DNA of 64,000 bases from Bacteroidota bacterium (GTDB lineage Bacteria; Bacteroidota; Bacteroidia; Flavobacteriales; Weeksellaceae): positions 73,031 through 137,030 of the forward strand of contig JAFAFC010000029.1 of NCBI GenBank assembly GCA_023423715.1, in the 5' to 3' direction. Position numbers and translations under genes: made by a program. Each line of letters opens with the position of its first letter. Position 1 is the stretch's first letter. Of this stretch, positions 18,495 through 28,004 are shown in pieces. Under the pieces are notes generated by a model. The model was not told the origin of the DNA. It worked only from the letters and a program-made list of their open reading frames with translations, and did no database searches.

Positions 18495-19949
18495 TTATTT
18501 CCATCCGCCACCTAGGCTTTTATAAATAGTAACCACGGTGCTTAATTGTTTTTCTTTGGCTTCTACCAATTCCATTTTGGCATCCAAAGCGTCACGCTGA
18601 TTCATCAAAACTTCCAAATAATCGGCTCTGGAATTTCTAAAAAGTTGATTGGCAATTCCAATAGATTCGTCCAAAGATTTGGCTTCTTTTGCTTTGAATT
18701 GATAGTATTGATCAATGTTTTTAATTTTTGACATTTGGTTTGTTACTTCCATATACGCATTCAAAATCGTTTTATCATATTCATACAACGCTTGAATTTG
18801 TTTGGCATCTGCCGTATGAAAGTTCGCTTGTATCGCCGTTTTGTTAATTAGCGGTCCCGCCAAATCAGCAGCTAAACCATAGGCTAATGATTCGGGCATT
18901 TTTAAAAGATAGGTTGGCTTGAAGGCTTCCAAACCTAAGGTTGCCGAAATACTCAATGAAGGATAAAACTCTTTTCTCGCTGCTTGAACATCGAGTTGTG
19001 CCGCTTTTAATTCTAGTTCAGCTTCTTTGATATCCGGTCTGTTGGTCAATAATTCCGAAGGAATTCCTGTGTAAACGGTTTGTGGAACAATAGACATAAA
19101 CGTGGATTTATTACGAACAATCGGTTGCGGATATCTTCCTAGCAAAGCATTAATTTGATTTTCTTTTTCGGTGATTTGTTGTTTAAGGTCAAATTCCATG
19201 GCTTGCGCTTTGGATAATTCGGCTTCGAATTTCTTCACAGCCAATTCCGTAGCAGCCATTGCTTGCTTTTGGATTTTTGAAACCTCTAACGCTTTTTTCT
19301 GCAAATCGATGTATTGATCAACAATATCCAATTGATTGTCCAAAGCCAAAAGTTCATAATAGTTATCCGCAACCTCCGAAATTAAAGAAGAAAGGACAAA
19401 GTTTTTTCCTTCAACAGTGGAAAGATAATGCGCCACCGCCGATTCTTTTTCGGTTCTCAGTTTATGCCAAATATCCACCTCCCAATCTGTAGAAATTCCA
19501 GCTTCGAAATTTCCAAGCGGATCGGGCATTTCTTTTCCAGGTTTTATTTCGGTTGTCGCATCTCCAGCACCTGCTGAAGTGTATCGTCCAACTTTTTCTA
19601 CACCGGCGCCAATTCCTGCAGAAACGCTAGGTTTCAGTTTTCCATTGGTATAAAGAACGCCACTTTTTGCAATCTCAATTTTTTGCAGCGTAATCAGTAA
19701 TTCTTGATTGTTTTTTAAGGCAATTTCAATAAGATTGGTTAAATCCGAATCGGTAAAAAACTGTCTCCAAGGCGTAATGCCGCTGTTTGATGAATTTTCG
19801 GTATTAGCTTCTTTTTCAAATTGTGCAGGCAATTCCGTTTTCACTTGATCTTTAATTACGGTTGCCATCGGAGCTTTGCAGCTAGCCACTAAAGCTAAAG
19901 TGGCTAGGCAAATGATATTTTTAGTGGTAATCTTCAAATTTTCCATCAT
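18495..19949 (-). CDS. TolC-family outer-membrane efflux lipoprotein
   Basis: This 484-residue protein is the outer-membrane channel of an RND drug pump. The signal peptide ends at ALVASC, so the mature protein is lipidated like OprM/NodT members. The two internal outer-membrane efflux repeats are visible from about residue 60, including TPWRQFFTDSDL, ELLTNRPDIKEAELELKAA and the typical last segment with LFRNSRADYLEVLMNQRDAL. The start (19949, or 19946 for the second Met) overlaps the end of the RND gene by about 29 bases, so the two are coupled. It is the last gene of the three-gene efflux operon. Confidence 0.93.
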   Translation of the reverse strand: MMENLKITTKNIICLATLALVASCKAPMATVIKDQVKTELPAQFEKEANTENSSNSGITPWRQFFTDSDLTNLIEIALKNNQELLITLQKIEIAKSGVLYTNGKLKPSVSAGIGAGVEKVGRYTSAGAGDATTEIKPGKEMPDPLGNFEAGISTDWEVDIWHKLRTEKESAVAHYLSTVEGKNFVLSSLISEVADNYYELLALDNQLDIVDQYIDLQKKALEVSKIQKQAMAATELAVKKFEAELSKAQAMEFDLKQQITEKENQINALLGRYPQPIVRNKSTFMSIVPQTVYTGIPSELLTNRPDIKEAELELKAAQLDVQAARKEFYPSLSISATLGLEAFKPTYLLKMPESLAYGLAADLAGPLINKTAIQANFHTADAKQIQALYEYDKTILNAYMEVTNQMSKIKNIDQYYQFKAKEAKSLDESIGIANQLFRNSRADYLEVLMNQRDALDAKMELVEAKEKQLSTVVTIYKSLGGGWK

Positions 19950-22900
19950 GTTGGTAAGGTTCTGTTTGTTCAGTTAATGGATTTTCTTCTTCATAATGCG
20001 ATAGTTTGCTTTTTGCAGCAAGGGTTCCAAATAGGAAATACAATCCCGGAATTACTAATAAACCGAAAATGGTTCCTATCAACATTCCGCCTGCAGATGC
20101 AGTACCAATGGTTCGGTTCCCAATAGCTCCAGGACCTGATGCAAAAACAAGTGGTAAAAGTCCTGCAATAAACGCAAAAGAAGTCATCAAAATTGGTCGA
20201 AAACGTGCATAAGCTCCTTCAATAGCCGCATCACGGACGCTAATTCCTTCAGCCTTTCGCTGGACGGCAAATTCAACAATCAACACGGCGTTTTTACCGA
20301 GCAAACCAATGAGCATCACCATCGCAACCTGCGCATAAATGTTATTCTCTAAGCCAAAAGCTTGCAATGCGATGAATGCTCCCGCAATCCCGATTGGAAG
20401 GGAAAGTATAACAGGTAAAGGCAAAATAAAACTTTCGTATTGTGCGGAGAGAATGAGATAGACAAAGCCTAAACACACTAAGAAAATGTATATCGCTTCA
20501 TTTCCACGAGAAACTTCATCTTTGGAAATTCCTGCCCAATCGATACCAAATCCACGTGGAAGCGTTTTGTCTGCAACTTCTTGAATCGCTGCAATCGCTT
20601 GCCCAGAACTGTAACCCGGCGCTGGCGTTCCACTAACTTCGGCAGCGTTGTACATGTTATGACGCGTTATTTCGGATAAACCATATACTTTTTCCAAATG
20701 CATAAAATCGGAATACGGAACCATTTGATCTTGATCATTTTTAACATACAACTTCAAAATATCCGAAGGCAAAGCTCTGTACTGCGGACCAGCTTGTACG
20801 ATCACTTTGTATGGTCTATCAAATCGGATAAAACTCGTTTCGTAATTTGAACCAATTAAGGTTGAAAGATTATCCATCGCTTTTTCAATAGAAACTCCTT
20901 TTTGCTCTGCAAGATCATTGTCTATCTTTAGCATGTATTGCGGGAAACTTGCCGAATAAAACGTAAATGCAGAACCTAATTCAGGACGTTTTTTCAATTC
21001 TTTTACAAAGTCATTCGCAACCGTTTCCATTTTTTTGTAATCGCCACTTCCTGCTTTATCAAGTAATCTTAATTCAAAGCCACCCGCAGCTCCATAACCT
21101 GGAATAGAAGGCGGTTGGAAGAATTCAATATTAGCTCCGGTTATATTTTTGGCTTTTTCCTCTAGTTGTTCAATGACTTCAGCAGCAGATTCCTTACGGT
21201 CGTCCCAAGATTTTAAATTAATCAAACACGTCCCTGAATTAGAACCCGTTCCTTCGGTAAGGATTTCATACCCAGCCAAAGAGGAAACCGAAGAAACTCC
21301 ATCAATGTCTTCAGATGCTTTTTGAAGTTCCATGGCGATTTGATTGGTTCGCTCTAACGTTGATCCTGGCGGTGTTTGAATAATGGCATAAATCATCCCT
21401 TGATCTTCTGCTGGAATAAATCCTGACGGAAGTTTATTACTTAAAAAGAAGGCCATGACACAGAAAATCAATAAAATAGGAAGCGTAAATGCTTTTTTAG
21501 TAACCGATTTGTTCAATAAGTTTCGATATTTTCCTGCTCCTTTATTGAAATTATTGTTGAAGTGATCCAAAAATCGATTGATTGGCGTTCTTTTTCTTTC
21601 TTTTCCGTGATTGTTTTTCAAAATCAATGCACATAACGCTGGTGTCAATGTTAACGCGACAACACCCGATAACATGATGGATGAAACCATCGTAATTGAA
21701 AACTGACGATAAAAAATCCCAACGGGTCCACTCATAAACGCAACTGGAATGAAAACCGACGCCATAACCAACGTGATGGCAATGATCGCTCCACTGATTT
21801 CATGCATTGCTTCTTCGGTTGCTTTTAATGGTGAAAGATGTTTTTCTTCCATCTTGGCGTGAACAGCCTCGATGACGACAATCGCATCATCCACTACAAC
21901 TCCAATAGCCATTACAAGGGCAAAAAGCGAAATCATATTTAATGTAATTCCGAATGCAGACATGATCGCAAAAGTTCCAATTAATGAAACGGGAACGGCA
22001 ATGGTTGGAATTAATGTGGATCTCCAATCGCCAAGGAATAGAAAGACCACGATTCCTACCAAAATAAAGGCTTCAAATAACGTGTGAACTACTTTTTCCA
22101 TCGAAGCATCCAAAAATCGAGAAACGTCGTAGGAAATTTCGTAGTGCATGCCTTTAGGGAAATTCACTTTCTCCAAATCTTGCATCAAGGTTTTCACATT
22201 TTTGATAACATCACTCGCATTAGAACCATAAGATTGTTTGATGGTAATTGCAGCTGAAGGTTTTCCATTTAAAGTCGAGTAGATGTCGTACATGGAACTT
22301 CCGAACTCCACATCAGCAACGTCTTTCAACCGAATAAATTCACCATTGGAAGTTGATCTTAAAATAATATTTCCATAGTCTTTTTCATTGTTGTAACGAC
22401 CAGGATACTTCAAAATATACTCAAATGATTGCGATTTTTTACCTGAGCTTTCCCCCGTTTTTCCTGGCGACGCTTCGATACTTTGAGCATTTAAAGCTTC
22501 CATAACTTCATCCGCAGAAATATTATACGCGGTAAGACGGTCTGGTTTTAGCCAAATACGCATCGCATATTCACGAGTTCCTAAAATGTCCGCTTCACCA
22601 ACCCCTTTTATACGTTTCAGTTCGGATAAAATATTGATATCCGCGTAGTTGAAAAGGAATTTTTGGTTGGCTTTAGGATCATCACTGTACAAGTTGATGT
22701 ACATTAACATATTCGGTTCCTCACGAGTAATTTTCACTCCTTCACGAACCACTAAAGGTGGCAGTTTGTTAATAGCAGATGAAATGTGATTCTGAACATT
22801 TACTGCGGCAACATTGGGATCCGTACCCAAATCGAAAACGACTTGGATTGAAGCTTCACCATCATTTCCGGCATCGGAAGCCATATATTTCATTCCAGGA

Positions 22901-23115
22901 ACACCATTAATGGCTCTTTCTAGCGGAATAACAACCGATTTGACGAGCAATTCATTGTTGGCACCGGGATATTCGGCGGTGATATTTACTTTGGGTGGCG
23001 AGATCGATGGAAACTGAGTGACAGGAAGTTTAATGAGTGATAAAATTCCTAAAAAAACAATAATCAACGATATAACGATCGACAGAACGGGTCTGCGAAT
23101 AAATCTTCTAAACAT
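19921..23115 (-). CDS. RND multidrug efflux transporter, HAE-1 (AcrB/MexB) type
   Basis: This 1064-residue inner-membrane proton-drug antiporter has twelve membrane helices in two sets of six and two large periplasmic loops. It starts MFRRFIRRPVLSIVISL as the family does. Helix 4 carries the proton-relay aspartate pair (VVVDDAIVVIEAV), and PRPVL-type and GFIPAEDQG motifs are present. Length equals AcrB plus a short tail. It lies between the adaptor and outer-membrane genes of the same operon. Substrates cannot be read from sequence, but the HAE-1 class exports drugs, dyes and detergents rather than metals. Confidence 0.96.
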   Translation of the reverse strand: MFRRFIRRPVLSIVISLIIVFLGILSLIKLPVTQFPSISPPKVNITAEYPGANNELLVKSVVIPLERAINGVPGMKYMASDAGNDGEASIQVVFDLGTDPNVAAVNVQNHISSAINKLPPLVVREGVKITREEPNMLMYINLYSDDPKANQKFLFNYADINILSELKRIKGVGEADILGTREYAMRIWLKPDRLTAYNISADEVMEALNAQSIEASPGKTGESSGKKSQSFEYILKYPGRYNNEKDYGNIILRSTSNGEFIRLKDVADVEFGSSMYDIYSTLNGKPSAAITIKQSYGSNASDVIKNVKTLMQDLEKVNFPKGMHYEISYDVSRFLDASMEKVVHTLFEAFILVGIVVFLFLGDWRSTLIPTIAVPVSLIGTFAIMSAFGITLNMISLFALVMAIGVVVDDAIVVIEAVHAKMEEKHLSPLKATEEAMHEISGAIIAITLVMASVFIPVAFMSGPVGIFYRQFSITMVSSIMLSGVVALTLTPALCALILKNNHGKERKRTPINRFLDHFNNNFNKGAGKYRNLLNKSVTKKAFTLPILLIFCVMAFFLSNKLPSGFIPAEDQGMIYAIIQTPPGSTLERTNQIAMELQKASEDIDGVSSVSSLAGYEILTEGTGSNSGTCLINLKSWDDRKESAAEVIEQLEEKAKNITGANIEFFQPPSIPGYGAAGGFELRLLDKAGSGDYKKMETVANDFVKELKKRPELGSAFTFYSASFPQYMLKIDNDLAEQKGVSIEKAMDNLSTLIGSNYETSFIRFDRPYKVIVQAGPQYRALPSDILKLYVKNDQDQMVPYSDFMHLEKVYGLSEITRHNMYNAAEVSGTPAPGYSSGQAIAAIQEVADKTLPRGFGIDWAGISKDEVSRGNEAIYIFLVCLGFVYLILSAQYESFILPLPVILSLPIGIAGAFIALQAFGLENNIYAQVAMVMLIGLLGKNAVLIVEFAVQRKAEGISVRDAAIEGAYARFRPILMTSFAFIAGLLPLVFASGPGAIGNRTIGTASAGGMLIGTIFGLLVIPGLYFLFGTLAAKSKLSHYEEENPLTEQTEPYQHDGKFEDYH

Positions 23116-23137
23116 ACTTTTGATTTTTAAAAAGGAA

Positions 23138-24220
23138 TTATTCTGCTTTTAAAGTCAAGTTTTGCAATACTTTTTGTGGATTTTGGTATTGCGTCTTGAT
23201 TTTTTGATCGTCTTTCACTTTTTGTACGCCATCCACTAGGATTTTGTCACCTGGATTCAAACCTGAAGCAACAATATAAATATCAGGAAGTTCGTAGGCG
23301 ACTTTGATATTTCTAGATTTTGTCACGCCATTTTTATCTACCACAAAAACGTAAACTTGATCTTGAATTTCATAGGTCGCTTTTTGCGGAATAATCAAAG
23401 CTTTGTTTACAGGAATGCTCATTTGAATTTTTCCTGTTTCGCCATTTCGTAGTAAACGATTGGGGTTGGCAAATTTGGCTCTGAATGCAATATTTCCTGT
23501 TTCGTTATCAAATTCTCCTTCAATCGTCTGTACATAACCTTTTTCAGGGAAAGCTTCACCATTAGCCATCAGAAGCTTAACTTCTTGACCTCCACGTTCG
23601 GTAGAGTGAGTTTGATAATTCAAATATTCAGGTTCCGACATGTTGAAATACGCATACACATTGGAGTTATCCGAAAGTGTGGTTAGTAGAGCACCTTCAT
23701 CAACTAAACTTCCTATTTTTAGTGGAATTCTATTAATTAATCCAGAAAAAGGAGCTCGGATATTGGTAAATGCTAAATGAGTTTGTGCTAGTTGCATTTC
23801 CGCTCTTGAACCATCTAATTTGGCTTTAGCCATAGCTCTTTCGTTGGGCGAAACGATATTGTTTCCTGCTAAAGTAGAGGCATTTTGTAATTCGATTCGC
23901 GCTTGTGCTACTTCGGCTTTGGTTTTCATAACTTCGGCTTGGTAGATTTGTGGCATAATTTTGAACAAGGGTTGTCCAGCGCCTACACTTTGACCTTCGT
24001 CAATATAAATGGATTGTAAAAATCCTTTTTCTTGAGCACGAATTTCAATATTTTTTACCGATTGTATTTGGGCTACATATTCTTTAGTTACGATGGTATC
24101 TTTTTGTAACGGATTGGTAACTTGGTAGGTGACTTCGTCTTCTTTTTTTTCGTCTTTGTTTTTGCATGATTGTGCAAAAAGTAGCGTGCATAACGCACCA
24201 AAAGCAATTGCTTTTTTCAT
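23138..24220 (-). CDS. RND efflux periplasmic adaptor (AcrA/MexA type)
   Basis: This 360-residue lipoprotein (signal ending LLFAQSC, Cys19) bridges the RND pump and the outer-membrane channel. It has the biotinyl-lipoyl-like halves (EIRAQEKGFLQSIYIDEGQSV and FSGLINRIPLKIGSLVDEG), a helical hairpin between them, a beta-barrel domain and a membrane-proximal domain (VYVFVVDKNGVTKSRNIKV). It is the first long gene of the operon, 22 nt before the pump gene. No TetR or AraC regulator gene sits next to it. The long leader upstream holds small open reading frames. Confidence 0.95.
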   Translation of the reverse strand: MKKAIAFGALCTLLFAQSCKNKDEKKEDEVTYQVTNPLQKDTIVTKEYVAQIQSVKNIEIRAQEKGFLQSIYIDEGQSVGAGQPLFKIMPQIYQAEVMKTKAEVAQARIELQNASTLAGNNIVSPNERAMAKAKLDGSRAEMQLAQTHLAFTNIRAPFSGLINRIPLKIGSLVDEGALLTTLSDNSNVYAYFNMSEPEYLNYQTHSTERGGQEVKLLMANGEAFPEKGYVQTIEGEFDNETGNIAFRAKFANPNRLLRNGETGKIQMSIPVNKALIIPQKATYEIQDQVYVFVVDKNGVTKSRNIKVAYELPDIYIVASGLNPGDKILVDGVQKVKDDQKIKTQYQNPQKVLQNLTLKAE

Positions 24221-24227
24221 AGTTCTC

Positions 24228-24329
24228 TTAGAATTTACTTAATCTTAAACGTTTTTTTGAATGGATTCCTTTGCTTGTTTTTTCAATAAAAAACATAGCA
24301 AAAGAGGCTATTAACAGTAGTAATAGCAT
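24228..24329 (-). CDS. small ORF in the efflux operon leader, one membrane helix
   Basis: A 33-codon frame starts at ATG 24329 and stops 7 nt before the adaptor ATG. It encodes a Leu-rich hydrophobic segment (MLLLLLIASFAMFFIEK) followed by a basic tail (KKRLRLSKF). Close spacing to the adaptor start suggests translational coupling. It could be a small membrane peptide associated with the pump, a leader peptide, or a chance frame in AT-rich DNA. No homology is claimed. Confidence 0.4.
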   Translation of the reverse strand: MLLLLLIASFAMFFIEKTSKGIHSKKRLRLSKF

Positions 24330-24455
24330 GATTTGTAAAAACGAAGACGGTCTAAATTCTAATAGAACGAATTAAAATAAATCGTTTAACATGAGGGATT
24401 CCTCGCGGTGCTGATTGAAAAGCTAGAGTTCTCTTTTTTTCAAAAAAAGATTAAT

Positions 24456-24548
24456 TTAGCCTAAAGCGGCTAATAAAGAGTAGTTTACAAGAGTGGGAAA
24501 CTCTATCGGTAACGATTTAGTAATGGTGCTTAGTGCACTTGCTTTCAT
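24456..24548 (-). CDS. candidate leader peptide at the 5' end of the efflux operon
   Basis: A 30-codon frame (MKASALSTITKSLPIEFPTL and ten more residues) begins 26 nt after the candidate -7 box. Its last codons and stop lie in a small hairpin (TTAGCC-GCTTTA-GGCTAA, 24473-24456). Position right behind a promoter, short length and terminal hairpin are what a translation-attenuation leader would show. It could also be a chance frame or a remnant of a regulator gene. Confidence 0.35.
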   Translation of the reverse strand: MKASALSTITKSLPIEFPTLVNYSLLAALG

Positions 24549-24573
24549 TTGATTACCTTGTAAATCATTAATG

Positions 24574-24581
24574 CAAATATA
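24574..24581 (-). promoter_or_regulatory. candidate -7 box of the RND efflux operon
   Basis: The minus strand reads TATATTTG (TAnnTTTG). If it is used, the adaptor mRNA has a leader of about 350 nt. The expected -33 triplet is ATG, not TTG, and it falls inside the inverted repeat at 24584-24623. Confidence 0.45.
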
Positions 24582-24583
24582 AT

Positions 24584-24623
24584 AAATAAAGGGTAAAGTA
24601 CATTAGTGCTTTACCCTTTATTT
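24584..24623. terminator. 15-bp perfect inverted repeat at the chromosome-ICE junction
   Basis: AAATAAAGGGTAAAG (24584-24598) and CTTTACCCTTTATTT (24609-24623) are perfect arms around a 10-nt loop. It can act as a terminator in either direction. It lies between the last chromosomal operon and the first ICE gene. Nothing that looks like a gene was seen from 24624 to 24772, which must hold or closely flank the element's attachment site. No direct repeat could be confirmed because the other end is outside the window. Confidence 0.6.
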
Positions 24624-24772
24624 CGTCCTTTCCTTTCTACTTGCAATATCAATAAAATCTCCCCATTGGGGGAAAACTGTGATATTGGTTTCAATATTAT
24701 TCCCAAATTTTGGCATATCAACAATAGATGCAACTCCGAAACAAATAGTGAGAACTTCTAAACGACTATGCT

Positions 24773-25618
24773 ATGAAAATCGTGTTGAATAAAATATTAG
24801 CGCAAATTCATCATCAGGAAGAGAAATTTTCTTCTCAAATGATGCCAACGGCGGAAGAGGCTTATCAAATGACCTTGTTCCTAAAGGAAATGTTGTTCAA
24901 TATAAAAGCCCAAGTCATACAGGATGGATTTACAAATGAGCAGCAAGAAATTGACTTTTTCAAGAACATTAAACCACAAATCTTAGGGAAGCTCATTTAC
25001 TATAACAAAGTCTTCCGCATCGAAACTACTTGCCCCGTTAGCAATGGCAAAATACATCAAAGCTATTATGAGAACCTGTTAAAAACCCTGAAATCAGAAT
25101 ACAAAGAAAGTATTTGCAATGAGGATTTTTATAGGTACTATCGGACTGGTAGGATAGACCGTGACCATAGTTATTTCAGGCTCGGACAAGTCAATTACCA
25201 CGATGGATTAAAGAGTGGCGTATTTGAAATTGACCTTAGTTTTTCTACATATTATGATAACAAAATAGCCCATATTATAGCGAACGAATTACTTTATACT
25301 TATATGCTTACTAAAATCAGTCCCGAAGAAAATCCAGATTTAATTTTATTAAATGGAGAAGCAAACAAGGATATTTCGTGGACAAATTCTCAAAATGCAC
25401 TTATCGAACTGATATATGCTCTCTATGCTTCGAATTCTATCGCATTCGGAAAAATAGGCATCCGAAAATTAGCTTTGATTTTTCAGGTGCTATTCCGAAC
25501 ACCATTAAACGACATACATCACTCTTTCCATCGAATGAAAACAAGGGCAGGTTCCCGGACGGCTTTTTTAGACCAGCTCAAAATATCCCTCGAAGAATAT
25601 ATGGATAAAGACCTTTAG
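24773..25618 (+). CDS. rteC: RteC family regulator (first copy)
   Basis: This 281-residue protein matches the RteC family, named after the CTnDOT regulator that activates excision genes. Family-like segments are EIDFFKNIKPQILGKLIYYN, FYRYYRT, an ALIELIYALYAS segment near residue 207, and a C-terminal helical DNA-binding-like region ending FLDQLKISLEEYMD. It marks the left end of the ICE here. A second, diverged copy lies at 47850-48677. No rteA/rteB two-component genes are in the window, so how it is induced is not visible. Confidence 0.85.
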   Translation: MKIVLNKILAQIHHQEEKFSSQMMPTAEEAYQMTLFLKEMLFNIKAQVIQDGFTNEQQEIDFFKNIKPQILGKLIYYNKVFRIETTCPVSNGKIHQSYYENLLKTLKSEYKESICNEDFYRYYRTGRIDRDHSYFRLGQVNYHDGLKSGVFEIDLSFSTYYDNKIAHIIANELLYTYMLTKISPEENPDLILLNGEANKDISWTNSQNALIELIYALYASNSIAFGKIGIRKLALIFQVLFRTPLNDIHHSFHRMKTRAGSRTAFLDQLKISLEEYMDKDL

Positions 25619-25639
25619 CCATATCAACACAATAAATTT

Positions 25640-27422
25640 AAGAGGCTGTCTCAAAAAGGCAGCCTCTTTTTTGTTTTATACTAATTCCAGTTTTGTTATA
25701 TTTTTTTTGTCTCAAATGTCTGATTTTCTTATATTTAGGTGTTAAAAAAAGATATAATACCAAACAGAACACCCTCGTTTAAGCCTTATGACCAGCATCA
25801 GATCATGATGCTTCCCCCGTCTTTAGAAGAGCTTATAGCCGATAAGCATGCGGTAAGAGTTGTGAACGATGTCATCGACCGGATCAATGTAGAACCTCTG
25901 CTTGCAGCTTATCATACAAAAGGAACATCCTCTTATCATCCGGTGATGCTGCTGAAAGTCCTGGTTTATGGATATGTAAGCAATATCTACTCTTCCCGTA
26001 AGCTCGAAGCGGCCTGCAGAGAGAACATCCATTTTATGTGGCTGAGCGCCATGAACCGTCCGGACCACCATACCATCAACCGTTTCAGGGGCGAGAGACT
26101 GAAGGAGGCCCTGAGAAAAGTGTTTGAGCAAGTGGTCCGTTTACTGGCAGAGGAAGGGTTGTTGAGTATCGAGGAGGTTTATACCGACGGCACCAAGATA
26201 GAGTCAAGTGCCAACAGATACACGTTCGTCTGGAAAAAAGCCATCCAGACCAACAGGGAAAAGATGAAGGCGCAACTGAAGCAGATATGGCAATATGCCC
26301 AGAGCGTAAGTGATGCTGAGGATGATCTGCCAGAACCGCCAGAGCTGACCGCCATCAACAAAGAGAATGTAGAAAAAACGATAGCCAAGCTCAATGAGGT
26401 GCTGGGGAACAAGAAAGACATCGATAAAAAAGTAAGAGCGAAGCTGAACTACATCAATAGGAACTTTCCAAAGAACATCCGGAAATACCAGGAGCAGGAA
26501 GCTGTTTTAGGAGAACGGAACAGCTACAGCAAAACAGATGAAGAAGCTACTTTCATGCGCATGAAAGAAGACCACATGGGAAACGGACAGTTGAAGCCCG
26601 CTTATAACACCCAGATATCCACTTCCAACCAGTACATCGTTAATTACACCCTACATCCAAACCCTACCGATACCACAACGCTGTCCCTTCATCTTGCCCA
26701 GCACATCCAGAGCTTTGGTTCTGCTCCAAAAGCATTGACCGCGGATGCGGGATACGGTTCTGAGGAGAATTACACCCTGCTGGAAAACTTGGAAGTAGCA
26801 GCTTTTGTGAAGTATGGCAAGTTTGATAAGGAACAGGGACAGAATTATAGGGACAAGCAACCTTTTTCTGCCGATAAGCTGTTCTACAATGAAGAACAGG
26901 ACTGTTATGTCTGCCCTATGGGACAGAAAATGAGCTATATCGGCGATAGCAATAAGAAGACCAGTACTGGATTTGAGCAGACATATAAGCGGTACCAGGC
27001 ACAGAACTGCTCAAACTGTCCTTTGAACGGAGCCTGCCATAAAGCAAAGGGAAACAGAATTATAGAGATCAATACAAACCTGAACAGGCTGAAACAACAG
27101 GCTTTCCAGCTACTGAACTCAGAACAGGGAATAGCACATCGTAAAAAGAGGTGCCATGATGTGGAACCGGTGTTCGGGAATATCAAACACAATCATGGCT
27201 TCAAAAGATTTAAGCTCCGAGGGAAGAAAAAAGTGGAAATTAAATGGGGTCTGATCGCAATTGCCCACAACATTAGAAAAAAGGCAGCTTAAGGCCTCTT
27301 TTTCTCCCATTCTAAGAGAGCTGAACGGTTCAATGAACAAATAAGCAACTCAAGAACTGACTACTACAGAAAATCCAAAAAATAAAAAAAGCTGTCTCAA
27401 TTGTTTTTTGAGACAGCCTCTT
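25640..27422 (+). mobile_element. IS1182-family insertion sequence
   Basis: A complete element has near-perfect terminal inverted repeats: left AAGAGGCTGTCTCAAAA (25640-25656) and right TTTTGAGACAGCCTCTT (27406-27422). It carries one transposase gene. Both ends also form hairpins followed by T runs (left arms AGAGGCTG/CAGCCTCT at 25641-25648 and 25660-25667; right arms GCTGTCTCAA/TTGAGACAGC), which should block outside transcription. Base composition of the transposase is clearly richer in G+C than neighbouring DNA, a sign of recent arrival. No clear target duplication is visible. Confidence 0.92.
25739..27292 (+). CDS. IS1182 family transposase
   Basis: This 517-residue DDE transposase starts with GTG (MLKKDIIPNR). 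The N-terminal DUF772 helical domain (about 15-150) is followed by the catalytic fold: EVYTDGTKIES holds the first Asp, LTADAGYGSEENY the second, and EPVFGNIKHNHGFKRFKLRG the Glu. A Cys-rich insert (CYVCPMG, CSNCPLNGACHK) is typical of the family. There is no frameshift or internal stop, so it is probably active. Confidence 0.95.
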   Translation: MLKKDIIPNRTPSFKPYDQHQIMMLPPSLEELIADKHAVRVVNDVIDRINVEPLLAAYHTKGTSSYHPVMLLKVLVYGYVSNIYSSRKLEAACRENIHFMWLSAMNRPDHHTINRFRGERLKEALRKVFEQVVRLLAEEGLLSIEEVYTDGTKIESSANRYTFVWKKAIQTNREKMKAQLKQIWQYAQSVSDAEDDLPEPPELTAINKENVEKTIAKLNEVLGNKKDIDKKVRAKLNYINRNFPKNIRKYQEQEAVLGERNSYSKTDEEATFMRMKEDHMGNGQLKPAYNTQISTSNQYIVNYTLHPNPTDTTTLSLHLAQHIQSFGSAPKALTADAGYGSEENYTLLENLEVAAFVKYGKFDKEQGQNYRDKQPFSADKLFYNEEQDCYVCPMGQKMSYIGDSNKKTSTGFEQTYKRYQAQNCSNCPLNGACHKAKGNRIIEINTNLNRLKQQAFQLLNSEQGIAHRKKRCHDVEPVFGNIKHNHGFKRFKLRGKKKVEIKWGLIAIAHNIRKKAA

Positions 27423-27440
27423 TTTCTTTACCCATATCTG

Positions 27441-27570
27441 CCAATTGGCAAATGTTGGCAAAACTCTATTATAAAATATCCTCAATGCCCCAAAACTCTT
27501 ACTAAACAAGAGGTTCCCCTAATTGTAAAAACTTTCAAAAAACTGACAAACCAATTGGCAAGCATTGGCA
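27441..27570. repeat. two 20-bp TTGGCA-type repeats, operator-like
   Basis: CCAATTGGCAAATGTTGGCA (27441-27460) and CCAATTGGCAAGCATTGGCA (27551-27570) match at 18 of 20 positions and are exactly 110 bp apart. Each holds the palindrome TGCCAATTGGCA or nearly so, plus a further TTGGCA half-site. They lie in the 330-bp gap before the HTH gene. That gap otherwise holds the IS right end and no open frame. Confidence 0.6.
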
Positions 27571-27624
27571 GACAAACACTGCCACCCTTACCAATTTTGC
27601 ATAGTGAACTTTAAAAACTGTGCA

Positions 27625-27978
27625 ATGAAAATAATAACCATTGAAGAAGAAGCGTGGCAACAGCTAAACAGCCGTATTAATGCCATTGCCGACTACCTGA
27701 AAAGATTGGATGATACAAGCTATGATGACCTGTGGCTCAATAACCACGAGGTATGCCAATACCTGCACATCAGCGAAAAGACCTTATGGCGTATGCGAAC
27801 CAAAGGCGAGATTGCTTATTCAAAAATCTACGGTCAGTATTTCTACACCATTGGGGCTATCAAAGATATGCTCAATGCAAATGCTATACAGAGCAGTGAT
27901 GAATTTGTACAGGAGCTTATGGCAAAAGGCAAAAGCTATATCGAAAAAGGCAGAAAGTTAAAGACAGATAAAAAATAG
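27625..27978 (+). CDS. excisionase-like helix-turn-helix protein (first)
   Basis: The start is set at ATG 27625 (MKIITIEEEAWQQL); 20 upstream codons in frame run through the repeat region and look non-coding. The 117-residue protein has a MerR/excisionase-type winged helix (NHEVCQYLHISEKTLWRMRTKGEIAYSKIYGQYFY, about residues 40-75). In Bacteroidetes ICEs such paired genes control excision or expression of the mobility module. It is followed 26 nt later by a second HTH gene. Confidence 0.82.
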   Translation: MKIITIEEEAWQQLNSRINAIADYLKRLDDTSYDDLWLNNHEVCQYLHISEKTLWRMRTKGEIAYSKIYGQYFYTIGAIKDMLNANAIQSSDEFVQELMAKGKSYIEKGRKLKTDKK

Positions 27979-28004
27979 GTATGAACCCTTAAAAGTATAT
28001 CCCT

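Noticed and set aside
24361..24480. Possible tRNA or tmRNA as ICE target near the chromosome junction
   Set aside because: No cloverleaf, CCA end or tmRNA tag frame could be built from this stretch.
24624..24772. Element attachment site
   Set aside because: No short direct repeat can be confirmed because the other end of the ICE is outside the window.
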